Shown: positions 1 to 10,721 of the stretch, in pieces
Layout: every line of letters begins with the position of its first letter
Numbering within the stretch: position 1 is the first letter of the stretch
Program-made: the position numbers and the translations under genes
NCBI GenBank assembly: GCA_037576215.1
Contig: JBANDB010000011.1
Span: forward strand, 2,108,001-2,172,000
DNA length: 64,000 bases
Source of the DNA: Armillaria gallica
Taxonomy: Eukaryota > Basidiomycota > Agaricomycetes > Agaricales > Physalacriaceae
Reading direction: 5' to 3'
The notes under the pieces: model-generated
The model's database searches: none
What the model was told of the DNA's origin: nothing
Seen by the model: only the letters and a program-made list of their open reading frames with translations

Positions 1-1975
1 TTCCGCCCGCTCTCGAATCGAATCCTGCTGTACCGCGTGGCTACATTCCGAGCCGCTGGCTAGGTATAGTTTGATGCCAACATCGCAGACGTTTGGTGGA
101 GACCAGGGAAGGGAACAGAGTACTCAATTCCGAGGCCTCGCCTACTGGCCCTGTACGAGTCAAAATGTGAAGCTGATTTACGAAAAGACTGAATTATGGA
201 ATAATTACTATGTTCAATTTCCACCAATGCTACCTATCTCAACGGAATGATCGTTGCAGTCTAGTGGTTTGAGGAGCCTTCACAATTACTCCGATCTTTT
301 CTTCATCAACTGCATCATATGCTAACCACATTTCATCAGGGGGAGTGTAGCATACTCTTAGCAAGACTATCCCGCGGGAACGGTGTTTGATGATAGTTAT
401 GTCGGTCGCAGCATTACATTACGCCCCCAGAAAGTCAGTCGTTAGCTACGGACAATGGCAACCGACACCCTGGTTGATCTAAGTTAGAGAGCTCAAAAAT
501 GATGGAGTCGGGGGTTGGTCGTAGAGGATGTGATACAACTCCGATACAACTCTTTCCTTTATTCCCTGAAATTTAAAACTGCTCGATGACTTTCCCTCCG
601 ATCACAGTACACTAGATAACCCCCTTGAAAATTTGACGTATCGAATACATTCAATGCACGATGTGAAAAAAAGGCATATCTCGTTCTAATAGGCACAAAT
701 AGAAACACTTGTACCTCGCTAGAAGCACCAAGAGAAAATCAGATGAGAAGCTGAGAATAACTTGTGTGGAAGTTGCGAATGACAGGGAGAAAATTTTTGG
801 CCACACGTTGAGATAAGTAACAGAGAAAATTTATAACACATGGCCTAGGTGTGACAAACCGCATGATTGTAGAAATGAAATTATTTGTTGGAGAGTGGCG
901 TCTTTATGGACAACCATGGAAAGAAATGTCCGAAGGAAAAGAATATATTTGACAAAGATGTAGCGAGGCGCTCGATCTTGAAGCTAACAACAACCAGGAA
1001 ATGAACCCTTACATTTTACCTTTGACGGATTGCAGCGAATTACTGTCAGGGAGAACCATGATTCTCAGGGCTCGACAACCGTGCGTTAGGGGCCGTTGAA
1101 CTCTAAAAGACTCTTGAACAGCCGCGTTGCCACAAGCCTGAAGCCGCTTCGCCGACTCCTTTTCCGTAGAGTGGGATTACCGCATAACATCGAGCTGACA
1201 GAAAGCAGGAAGGGCACTTAGCCAGGACGATTTTCAGGAAGCATGAGTTTGATCTCGAAGCTCTCAGGAAGTGTAAGGGTCGGGTCGGCCACTAGGGGCT
1301 GTCGGCGATCGTTCAAACGATCGGAGCCACGGCATACGCAGAAATTTCAATTTCGGCTGAACTACTCTGCTGTGAGCCAATTGTCTATCCAAAGTACAAC
1401 CCTCATCAGGTAATGCATAATTTCGGGTGCGGGACTGTAGTGTTCACCGACAACTTAAAATAAACTTGAATGTGCCTCGATACAAGATAAAGTCTTCCCG
1501 CACCGGCGTTGCATAATCAGCCGATTATCGGCGGTCTACTGCAGGAAACATCTTAACATGCATCAGGTCCCCTGGATACTCCGTCATTTTCAGGTCTTCA
1601 GGATAAGCCGGAAATCTGTATCTTGGTAGATTGCCTCTTCGACCACCTTCGCTAGTTGCCTTGTGAAACTGGTCTTTTCCATACATCGCCATTCTTCACT
1701 CTGCCGAATTGTTCAACGTTAACAGATTGGTTAGCGCTCAAATCCTGTTCACGGCTCCCGGGACGCACGAAGAACGAATTTTGACTGGCGGAAGATTGTC
1801 TCCGGAGAAGATGAAGAGTCGTAAGCAAAAAATACATTGACCCTGTTCCCTTCGATGGCTGGAAGAAATAAGGCACAATGACAGGCTCTCCATGGAAACT
1901 ACTGATACCCACCTTTTTATTTTCCGTACATCACGCTAGCTCTCGAGCCATATTCGCGACGAATTAGGCACATGT
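1..1975. other. No gene recognised
   Basis: Mixed-composition DNA with ordinary CpG content. The longest open frames are under 90 codons and show no recognisable motif. By position this stretch would be the upstream part of the first unit of the tandem duplication described at 2034 and 6880, but I found no convincing counterpart of the Cys-cluster gene that precedes the second copy. Confidence 0.5.
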
Positions 1976-2033
1976 ATGAATTACATCTATCTATTGCAAT
2001 CAATGATCCTATGCGACGTGGTTAAAGGCGGTT

Positions 2034-2693
2034 ATGAAAGTGACATCCATCTCGAGACTTCTTACCAAACAACCCCCTCTTATTTCCATCACTGGCGCTC
2101 TCATGTCAACACTATCCTTTCCCACTCAAACTGGGGGAGAAAAGAAGACCGTAACCTTCGATACGTCTCTCCTCTCCATTCCGCCCAGAGGCATAAAAAG
2201 ATCTATTGGGGAGGATCTATACCTCGACGACCCGGTTGCAAAAAGGGGGAGACTCCCTGAATATATAACTGTGAGCGTGGGCTGGCTATCTTGACGTGGT
2301 CATACACTGACGTACTTTTCCCAGGCCGATAGGCTCACATCAGATAGCATCATATACAATGCCGACGCATTTACGCCAACCTCGTAATGGGCTGCACGCA
2401 CCGCTTGGGATTCGCATTCGATTTATGACGCACCTGAGGAAGAGCGACGAAAGTGGGCACGCCGGTCGAAGGTTAGCTACAGCTTTGCTGTGCTTGACTG
2501 CGAGTGAGACTGACTGGTTGGCTGTAGCAACGGAACACGGCCTTTCATCTATCTCGACTTCGACGACAAAAACTGGTCTCTTTACACTGAGATTAGCGGC
2601 ACAATCTCTCGATTAATAGAATGGAGCATCACGCGATATGAATTGATCGAGACGCTCCAGCGAGTGGCGAGTCAGTTAGAGCAGTGGGGGTAA
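2034..2693 (+). pseudogene. Tandem-duplicate gene, copy A (broken)
   Basis: Unrecognised fungal gene, paralogous to the copy at 6880-7534. Exon 1 (to 2270) carries a Pro-rich then basic stretch read as PPRGIKRSIGED, matching PPPRGVKRSIEE in copy B. An intron at 2271-2324 (54 nt, GTGAGC donor, branch-like CACTGAC, CCCAG acceptor) ends exon 1 at a codon boundary. Exon 2 starts ADRLTSDS and meets an in-frame TAA after NADAFTPTS. Downstream, in another frame, the C-terminal segment TISRLIEWSITRYELIETLQ ends at TAA 2691-2693 and aligns with copy B. The protein is therefore broken by at least one stop and one frameshift. The KRS-type basic patch could be a nuclear signal; function unknown. The start is uncertain because an upstream ATG at 1976 is in another frame. 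Confidence 0.6.
2271..2324 (+). other. Intron in copy A
   Basis: 54-nt GT-AG intron with GTGAGC donor and CCCAG acceptor. It matches in length, phase and donor the intron at 7126-7179 in the paralogue, which is the best evidence that both loci descend from one real gene. Confidence 0.7.
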
Positions 2694-2811
2694 ACGTCGT
2701 TGGAGTAGGGGTTCTCATGTGTTTTCCTCTTGAATACCACGAACATCCGTAGAAGATGAGTAAGCTACCGAGCTCAATAAGCAAACTTGATTCCATCGGG
2801 AAAAGAATTAA

Positions 2812-3080
2812 CGCTCACACAAAGAGATTGATTGCCACACGTGGCGCCTGACCGGTTTCAAAAACGGGACTCACACAAGGAAACATTTAGCGTGTACGTC
2901 GCGACGTGATATATCAGAGGCTTCCATCAAATGGACAGGCCAATAGGCGCACGCAACACGACGAGCACAGCCTAACGGTCGCATATAAGGTGCAGAACAA
3001 GCACAGCCAGTTTGATTGATATTAGAGCTGTTGCAGACGGTCCAGCACTGGGCTATGACGGCCAAGACGACGAGGAAGAG
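2812..3080. repeat. 3' part of duplicated unit, copy A
   Basis: Downstream flank that aligns by eye with 7700-7985. AAAGAGATTGATTGCC...GGCGCCTGA here corresponds to AAAAAGATTGATTATC...GGCACCTGA there, followed by scattered matches such as CTTCCATCAAA and GATATTAGAGCTG. It shows that the duplication extends past the stop codons. No coding assignment. Confidence 0.45.
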
Positions 3081-5277
3081 ACAGTAATCGGAGCGGCTTC
3101 TGAAAACAGCATGGAACCTAGACATGCTGTGGTATTAGAAGCGTTGAGTTGATTAACTTGGTAATAAGTGAAGAAGATCCTAAGATGATATAACCGAGCC
3201 AGCTTCCAGAGATTTGAAACAAGGGAGTCAGAAACCAAGCGAAGGTTGGCGTACGGTTTCAACAACAGTTCTCGAGAGGATTGATCAACCATGCAGATAG
3301 CTTCACGTGGCCCTTGACATAGAATCATCACCTCCTTCTAATGCATTTCCTTGCGCCAGAATGAAGGCATCGATCCCGAGAGCATGGTAAGACGGAAAGC
3401 TCAGTCAATTCGGAAGTGTGAAGTTTCACCTTGGCGACAGTATACCGAGTCCGATTTGTTCTTGCTGAAATCAAGCGCCGGACCGGAGTATGGTGTCCCG
3501 TACATTTGCCGCCTTCCTGTGGGTCGCAAAGCGCAGTTAGTGATTAAGTACCGTAGTCGCTATATGAACGTCGCAGTCTTCCTCCCTGCACCATGTGGGC
3601 TGTCCACAGAAACCGAAACACATTAGGGTCGGCGGTATCGACCATTTCATACGGACGTTTCTTGAAGGTCTGTCTAAAAAAGGGAGCCGAACCTGAGTAT
3701 TTCCGACGAGGAGAAAAAGACAACAGAAGGCATTAATGACCATGAGGTGATGCGTAGGGACACACTCCGGTGACGAAAAGATGCAACGAGATAAATGCTG
3801 CAGGGAAGCTCAATGAACCGGCGATCTGCAGCCCTGAGTCTGACCAAGTTGTATCGCGGACTGTCCTTGAATTTAATGACTGCGTGCCGGTTGAAAAGAG
3901 TCCCCATGAGCCTAGGCTGTCCTAGGAGTGTAGCAATATACTATTTAGGATAGCAATGTCATGAGAAGCGTGCTCGAGCCGCGTTGCACTGCAGCTTCGC
4001 CTGGGAAATAAAAAGGACAGAGTCAACCTGCTGTTGAGTTTCCTAGATGCGGGAACAGATCGAGCATACTATGCGGGATTTATTGGCATGAGTTCCAGTA
4101 CAATCTGCCTCCGCCGAAAATTGCAAGATTCTATCACAGTACTCTTGAGGCCAATCGGTTCGGAGGGGGAGAATGAGGCCCTCACGGGTTTCAAAGAAGA
4201 CGGTCCAAGGCCAGTGCTTGAGTCATCGGAGCTTCCCTAAAGTTAGTATTGAACCGTTGTTCCTGTGCTTGACCATACTTATTGCATCATTTAAAAAAAG
4301 AATAAAGGCCGTGCCTTTAGGACAGATGCTGGTTGATGGCGGTTCTTCGAGGTGCGACCGCTGTTCAGTCAATTTGAATAATTACATAAATACCACGTGG
4401 TAATGTTGAACTTTGGACCCATCTCAGGCCCAACCCAACCCAACGGCAACCCTGATGCCACCGTCGATCTGATTTGCGTTCACTGCCCAAGACTCCGCAT
4501 GCGTATTGCATGCCAGGTCAGTCCACTCGACATGTCGAAGAAACCAACAACAGCTTTCTCCAAGTGGGGTTATTTGACGCATGCTGCACAAACAATGCAC
4601 TACCAGTGACCCCGGATGGGCACGAGTTCGGGGACTCGAGTCCTCGACCCCAGATACTCTCGATCTTCTGACTGGTAAAATGCGTATCATTAAAGTTTGA
4701 TTCACGGAAATAAATCTGGACAAAATCTGGAACCTTATACTTATGCGCGAATGCCGACACTGATGGATCTCCCCGGGCGCAACGCGAGAATTTGCCAATC
4801 TCAGGAGATTCCCTCGTTCTCAAGCTCATCCGCGTATGGGCCGGCTCGCTTGCTAGACTATTTTTCCCCTGGGGTGTACGGACCTTTCCCCCCCGTTACA
4901 GGATGGTTACATCGTTTGGAACGTCCTTGACTGGCTGCCGTGCTTATTCTCAGTGGATATCCTGATACCATGGCCTCGTTGCAATACCGTCATTTTTTGA
5001 TTGACAGCCGTCCCTGCCAATGCCGTCCAGTTTAGCTCAGGAAACCGTGTTCTGCTCCCTAAAGCTTGAGTAGCTTCTTTGCCCGGCCCACGAGAACAAG
5101 ATTGTTTGTAATGCCATTTTGGGAATCAAACACTGTATTTAGTTCAAGGACCCTTTTCTGAGTCCATGACGTCTGTGAGAAATGTTCCATTAAATTTTTT
5201 CTAACCGGACTGAATATAGCGATAGTGAGTCCATCCTTCTCTGGGCAACCTTTTCTGTCCCTCAAGCACCCACCGTC
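3081..5277. other. No gene recognised
   Basis: About 2.2 kb with short overlapping open frames on both strands (up to 124 codons, 4424-4798 minus, against several equally long shadows). No conserved motif, convincing intron or repeat was seen. Confidence 0.5.
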
Positions 5278-6016
5278 ATGCCTTCAGACTCTGATATGCG
5301 CGCCGCTGTAAAGGGATTTTCAACCCAATTACGGGCTAGGATTCTTCAAACATGGACGACAAAACCGACGACGGACGATGAATACGCGTACTGTCGAACG
5401 AGGGGTCGCTCGGTACGATTACTTGCCCATCCTCGTAGCATCAGTACTGAAGAACATCAAGACGCCTTGCTCACGATGCCTCTCTATGGAGAGCGTCTGC
5501 ATTGCCTATAATATCGGCTGCTCTAACTGCAGTGTTGGCGAAGTCGTCTGCAGCAGGTTTCTTGACGAGAAATACCATCGCATCCAACGATTTATCGCCA
5601 TGGATATCGCATCGATTCCTGCTTTAGTCCAGGCATGCCTTGATCTACAGCGTCAGACCTTGGCGCCGGTGGCGATGAGGGAGCGATTCGAGTTCTCGGT
5701 ATATCATTCCCTGGTCTGCTGTATTCGAGACTGACTCCCTCCACTCCCTGCATTGCAGGAATATACCAATAACTTACACGGGCACAGCTATTCACCTGCA
5801 GAAACGAGTCCGCCAGTCAGTCTACCCAGCTTCCAGGATTTTCCGTCGCACCTTCTCATTGGAGTAGATGCTCTCGCGGAGATAACAACCGACATCAACA
5901 GAACAGTTCCTTTATTGCATCAGCAAAACGAAAATTTGCGTAGAGAAAACGAGCAACTCCGTGAAAGTTTTGTCTTGAAGTGGAGCCCAAAGGTGCGTCA
6001 CTCCTTGATCTGTTGA
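5278..6016 (+). CDS. Cys-cluster and coiled-coil protein, multi-exon
   Basis: Unrecognised family. The reading frame from the ATG at 5378 gives an N-terminal segment, then a cysteine cluster (CSRC, a Cys about ten residues later, CSNC, then VVCSR) resembling the Zn-binding modules of many basidiomycete hypothetical proteins. A 45-nt intron (5714-5758, GTCTGC donor, CTGAC branch, GCAG acceptor) joins in phase to an exon ending in a heptad-like coiled coil (HQQNENLRRENEQLRE). A further exon may follow a GTGCGT donor at about 5992 and a TTTAG acceptor near 6041. An earlier ATG at 5278 opens a different frame (TTDDEYAY...), so either the start is 5378 or there is a frameshift. It lies 0.9 kb upstream of duplicate copy B and could be part of the same gene unit. 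A role in nucleic-acid or protein binding is inference. Confidence 0.5.
5714..5758 (+). other. Intron in Cys-cluster gene
   Basis: 45-nt GT-AG intron containing a GACTGACTC branch-like motif. It ends exon 1 at a codon boundary and restores one open frame through EYTNNLHG into the coiled-coil segment. Confidence 0.6.
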
Positions 6017-6605
6017 GTTTTGGTGAACGAAGTCCGCTTTAGAATTACAGTCAGCGAAGCCGAATGGTATGGTCTCTGTCTCGTATGGCTTCCGCTCGTG
6101 GCTTCATTGTGCATACCAGATTTCAAGCTGTCTTGTCACTATATGACTAGCGGCGACGACTTTGAGGAAAGTGAGTAGCATTCTGCTTGTCGTATCCGGA
6201 ATCTATGTGTGCTCAAGGGACTCTTATGCAGAACTGTGCAAACGGTGGGTTCATACCACCAGCTTACCACCTCGGCTTGCTCGCAAGAAATTTGCCTAGA
6301 GGCAGAGTCCCTGCTATCAGGTTGGAACAGGGCAAATACACTAGTGGCCGTACAGGGAAATTGTGAAATGTAGAAAAGTATTTTCCCTACATCAACATCA
6401 CGAAATCGTTCAATAATTGTATGATGGCCCCGGTGGCTTAAATTGTATTGATTGAGGTACGCATCGTATTCAAACACGGCAGTTCCGCTCTCCGCCTTAA
6501 GGTATATCTCAAATCTCGGGAAACCGTCCCATAGAACGAACCGCTGGTGAACATTGAACCCTACGCACCTTTGATGGTTATGCGATATTAGGTAAAGGCA
6601 TCATC

Positions 6606-6860
6606 ATGTATGTGGAGCCGACGCTAGAACTTTATGCTCAGGAAAGTGTTCCCTTGCTCCGATTATTAGGTTATAGTCAACAAATGGTCAACGTAAGTCG
6701 ACACAAGCCCTCCTCTATTCTCAGCGATTCAGAAACAATGCCAAATGACTGTTTCCAGGACCATCGAAGTTCTATCTCAGATCATCCGATCCTATCAGAG
6801 GCCGAAGTGGTCACTGGTAAAATCCGGCGGGGTTTTATCCAGGCAGTTAAAAAAAGATGA
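6606..6860 (+). CDS. Unrecognised small ORF, possible exon
   Basis: An 84-codon open frame between the Cys-cluster gene and copy B. It is Ser/Asp/Glu-rich in the middle and ends in a basic tail (VKKR). No family recognised. It may be an exon of the same locus rather than a separate gene, since no splice signals clearly favour either reading. The bases between 6017 and 6605 show no other supportable feature. Confidence 0.25.
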   Translation: MYVEPTLELYAQESVPLLRLLGYSQQMVNVSRHKPSSILSDSETMPNDCFQDHRSSISDHPILSEAEVVTGKIRRGFIQAVKKR

Positions 6861-6879
6861 TTATAGGTTCTCACTTTGA

Positions 6880-7534
6880 TTGGATCTGTCAGGACTTTCG
6901 CAGCGACCACTTATCACCCAAAAGCCGGACCCCTTTCCCCGCGCCTGCATGCTAATGGCGTCCTCTTCCCAAACGAAGAAGAGAGAAGAGAGGAAGATCG
7001 TGACGTTCGTCGCACCTGCTCCTGCTAGCCCTCCGCCCAGAGGCGTAAAGCGGTCTATCGAGGAGGTTGACGTGTGTCTCGACGACGACGATGACGAGAG
7101 ACGCGGGCATCCTGTGTGGACGGCTGTGAGCATGGATTCTCCTCACATAAATGGCGGTATACTGACATAGCTTGCTTAGACCGACAGGCTCTCCTCGGCC
7201 ATAACATGCGATGTAAATGCATTCACTCCGACAGCCTTGTGGGCTTCGCCTTGGGGATCCCATTCGGTTTATGATGAACCGACCGAAAACACGATGACTG
7301 CTGACGTCCCAGTCGAAGGTTGGTCGAAGGCTCTGATAGTGTGGATACTCTCTTACCTTCAATACTTTAGCCATGGGACGGGGATTTGCCGTTGCCTCGA
7401 GCCAGACGACAACCTCTGGACTCTACGTGGAAATCACCCGTGTCATTTCTCGGTTGATAGATGGGAGCATCACTCGAAATGGTTTGATTGAGGGGCTGCA
7501 GAGAGTGGCGAGTCAGTTGAGGCACTGTGGTTGA
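6880..7534 (+). pseudogene. Tandem-duplicate gene, copy B (frameshifted)
   Basis: Paralogue of 2034-2693, about 4.85 kb away. Exon 1 encodes a basic segment, PPPRGVKRSIEE and an acidic run (DDDDDE). A 54-nt intron (7126-7179, GTGAGC donor, ACTGAC branch, TTAG acceptor) falls at a codon boundary. Exon 2 reads TDRLSSAITCDVNAFTPTAL and then SHSVYDEP, aligning with SHSIYDAP in copy A. The C-terminal segment VISRLIDGSITRNGLIEGLQ, ending at TGA 7532-7534, is in a different frame from the start of exon 2, so at least one indel has occurred. Copy B keeps more of its frame than copy A. Function unknown; the basic-plus-acidic composition suggests a nuclear protein, which is inference. Confidence 0.55.
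7126..7179 (+). other. Intron in copy B
   Basis: 54-nt GT-AG intron, same length, phase and GTGAGC donor as the intron of copy A. Confidence 0.7.
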
Positions 7535-7699
7535 GCGTTGAACGCGGAGCTACGCCGTTCGAGTTTTCTGATATAAGAAGGCCAATCCAAAGGTCTGTTG
7601 GTGTTATTAGCTTCCTTTCGTCTTTTCCAAAAAATTTCTTGGTCACGGTAAAAGATTAGGAAGCTAACGAAGAATGACGTATAAATATCAAGCTGTCTT

Positions 7700-7985
7700 A
7701 GAGAGAAGCAAAACACTTATGCCAAAAAGATTGATTATCATGCGCGGCACCTGATAGAGTCACCTAGGATAAAGTAGGTATAAGGCGCGATGTGATTGAA
7801 TAGAACAAAAGGATTCCATCAAACTGCCACGATACGTCTACGTAACAGCAAAAACACTGGCAACATTTAACAGGACGCCCAAGAATGGACAACGTGATTA
7901 GAGCTGACACCCCAGACGACCAAGTAAAAAGAGTCAACAGCCATGGCGACAACAAGACCGAATGACCGCCAATGATAGACAAGAC
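7700..7985. repeat. 3' part of duplicated unit, copy B
   Basis: Mate of 2812-3080 (AAAGATTGATTATCATGCGCGGCACCTGA and following). No coding assignment; the open frames here are small and differ between the two copies. Confidence 0.45.
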
Positions 7986-8779
7986 ACCCGGGAAAGGTTA
8001 TCCCAGAAAACGGGATGGATACGAAGGCCTTGGGAGTTATTGATAGTTGCGGTGCCTAGTGAGCGGAAAGACTCAACATCCACCTACCGACGTGTCTTTG
8101 AGCCCAGGTGATCGAATGAGGCTGTTGATTGAAGCGAGGAATTGCGGGGCGGAGACTTCACGGTCACGAATTAGCTCTCACGGAACAAAGCGACGGAACA
8201 AAATGACCTTGCGGAGTGTAACGCCAGATTTACAACCGTCTCCCAATCTTCGCGGACGGTAGCAAAGGTACGATTCTTGGAAACCGGTAAAGGGGGGCGA
8301 GACCAAACGGACTTGTAAGGTTCCCTGACGACGAGGATACTATGGAAACATGAGTCCGAGTTGAGCTCCGGTAATATCTGTGGTAAGGTGAGCAGAAAAC
8401 AGTTCTCGGTTCCAGGCATTGAGGTCTGTTCCTTCGCAGTCAAGTTTCCGCGGATCATAGAATCACAGATAATAGCAGATAACCAACAAGAAACGAGAGT
8501 ATGTCCTTGCCGGGAATTGGCGTGATCCTGCACATCGCTTGTATAAGGTATGAGATTGAAAGAGAACTAGATGCCAAGAAATCAGAACGGTACAGTTATA
8601 CGGAGAGCGACCTGCAGCTACAACCAAGAAAAGGCCCCTTGTGGATGTTGATTCTACTTCACTAGCAGTGGTTCCGACTTTGGATGAGTGTACTGGTGGA
8701 AGGCCGCTTAAAGCGATCGATCTGGTGTCCCTAGTGCGCAGCCAGACGTTGATATTAGTAAGAAAATCCATTGAATCAA
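7986..8779. other. No gene recognised
   Basis: Mixed sequence with competing short frames on both strands and no motif. It ends just before the tRNA-like relic. Confidence 0.45.
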
Positions 8780-8880
8780 GCCTCCTTGGCTCAATTAGCT
8801 AGAGCGCGAGTCTCACATTACTATGTGCGGATGATTACCTCATCTTTCGAGACCGAGTGTGGATGGTTACTTTATCTTCA
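8780..8880 (+). pseudogene. tRNA-Met-like relic (5' half)
   Basis: GCCTCCTTGGCTC followed by AATTAGCTA and GAGC reads as acceptor strand, D stem (GCTC/GAGC pairs fully) and D loop, then CGAGTCTCA, which resembles the 5' anticodon arm of fungal elongator tRNA-Met. The two A residues in the D loop where G is usual fit decay by G to A. After the anticodon loop the match is lost. A TTCGAGACC stretch near 8850 may be the remnant of a 3' half after an intron, but the T stem and 3' acceptor do not pair. Non-functional as read. Confidence 0.3.
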
Positions 8881-8949
8881 TTATGATTATGTTTGTTTCA
8901 AGCTTTATTATTTTTCAATTTCTATGAAAGATGTCCATCGCCCGGGAAA

Positions 8950-9839
8950 TTACTATACAGTTGAAAGCCGGTGAAGGCAAATTGCTTAAACACCGGTAAA
9001 GGCTAAAATATTGTTCCTGCTCGTACTGACATCATGACATAACATTATTCAAACTAGTGGGTGAGGGCCAGTGCATCTGCATGGCAGGTCCAAGTCCTAT
9101 GTATTTTTTTTGCATGTACATCAAAAACATGTCACAGAAGCAACCATCCGCCAAAGTGTTGCACACAACATCAACCTTATATCCATCCCAACCCCATGTA
9201 CCATCCCACCCTGGTGGCATGGGTGCAGACAGGTATGGGTCTTACATGAGTGCAGATTATAGAACAGATGTATAGAAGATAGGTCAATTAAACTGCTAAG
9301 ATACATTTGGTACTTTAAAATGGTGATATATGTCAAGACAGTGTCAACATTCCTCACCCTCAGTACTCAGCATCATGTACTAGTGAAAAAGTCCCATGGT
9401 ATCATCAAGGTAAGATCTCTCCTTTCCTCAAGCATCATGTTTGTATTGTGTTGCAAACATTTTGAAGGGTGGTGAGCAGCATGAGCTAATGGTTCCCTCA
9501 AGCATGTCAGGGTCAAAAGACTTCAGTGATGAGCATTGAAGGTCTGAGATGAGATTACTGAGGTAGAACCTTTAAATGAGAAAAACATCTAAGCGAGTGT
9601 CAGAGAAAAATTGAATGTCTCATCAGGAGGCGGCATAGACATTATTGACAAAGAAGTCAACCCAGAATGAAGAACTAAGTGAAAACATCTCAGTCTCTTG
9701 GAGGTAGATGGGGTAGATGGCAAGGCATTGAATCATATGTTCTGGTAGTTATTAGCAATCATTGGAGTACAGGCTGGAGAGAGAGATAGATAGACTGCTT
9801 TACACTGTACTCGCATCATAAGCCATAGAGGGAGGATAA
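8950..9839. other. Composition boundary; no gene
   Basis: From about 9.0 kb CpG dinucleotides become rare and A+T rises, compared with the CpG-containing first 9 kb. The small open frames here (60-78 codons) overlap each other in several frames and none shows a motif. Confidence 0.5.
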
Positions 9840-10721
9840 GTGTCCAAATCCAGAGAAACAGAATATCAATTACTCTCCATTCTGAAAAAGAATCAGCAAA
9901 CACCCTTGGGAGAAAAAAAGAGTATAAAGCATACCCAAAACATACTTCTTCTCATATGTAGTCTCTCCATTGCATACTGCCATCGTCATTGTTCATGGCA
10001 ATTGAATTTGATCTCTGTGGTTGTGAGGATGGAAGTAGTGTTGGGGGTTCTAGTGAGCATACTGTGCTGGTTCTCAGCAATGTTGGGCTTGACATGTGAG
10101 TTGTCGAGGGGTCAATCGCTATCTGAGAGTCATACTGCCTGGAGGGCTTACACACTGAGGGACTTTTGATACGGAGTCATTGTGTGGTGATTCAACACCC
10201 CAAAGTGCATCATTGTCTCTGCCGCTGTTGGTTGGTGGGATCTTGATGATCACCCTACCCTCCTGCTCTCCCCGCACCTATAGAGCCCTCCACAGCCCTC
10301 CACAGTCATTCACCACCCTCCCCTGACATGTCCCCTATGCACACTGCCATTCTGCTATCATTGTTGTTGAGCTCCCAGGCTGCTGGCTTTGTGCACAGCT
10401 CCATGTGCCCAGATGATGCCTGATGTTCAGTTTTGTTAAGCATTTGGCATCATTCGAGCATAGCATTATCATGGTGCAGGGCAATTAGCACCAATCATTG
10501 GTGAGTAAGTGGTTGGAAGGATCCTGAATGGGGGAGGTCTTCGTGGACATACCTGGACTGGGGGCAAGGGTGATGAGGCTTGTTGCATACGTTGTGAATT
10601 GGCCATGAGGGAGTGCAACGTCACTTGTGAGATGTGAAGCTTGAAGCCTCATTTGAGGGCATACGCGGTAGGTAGGGGTGCCATTGATGACATCCTGGGC
10701 TTTCAGAGTGACAGGATGCAT
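9840..10721 (-). pseudogene. Minus-strand hypothetical gene remnants
   Basis: Two minus-strand segments look protein-like: 10721-10485 (starting MHPVTLKAQDVING) and 10155-9952 (ending SMQWRDYI). Between them the reading changes frame and meets stops. Ser/Pro/Thr-rich with no domain recognised. Plus-strand ORF 9840-10169 is the competing reading and is less protein-like. Confidence 0.3.

Noticed and set aside
8780..8880. A functional tRNA gene
   Set aside because: T stem and 3' acceptor strand do not pair; kept only as a low-confidence relic.
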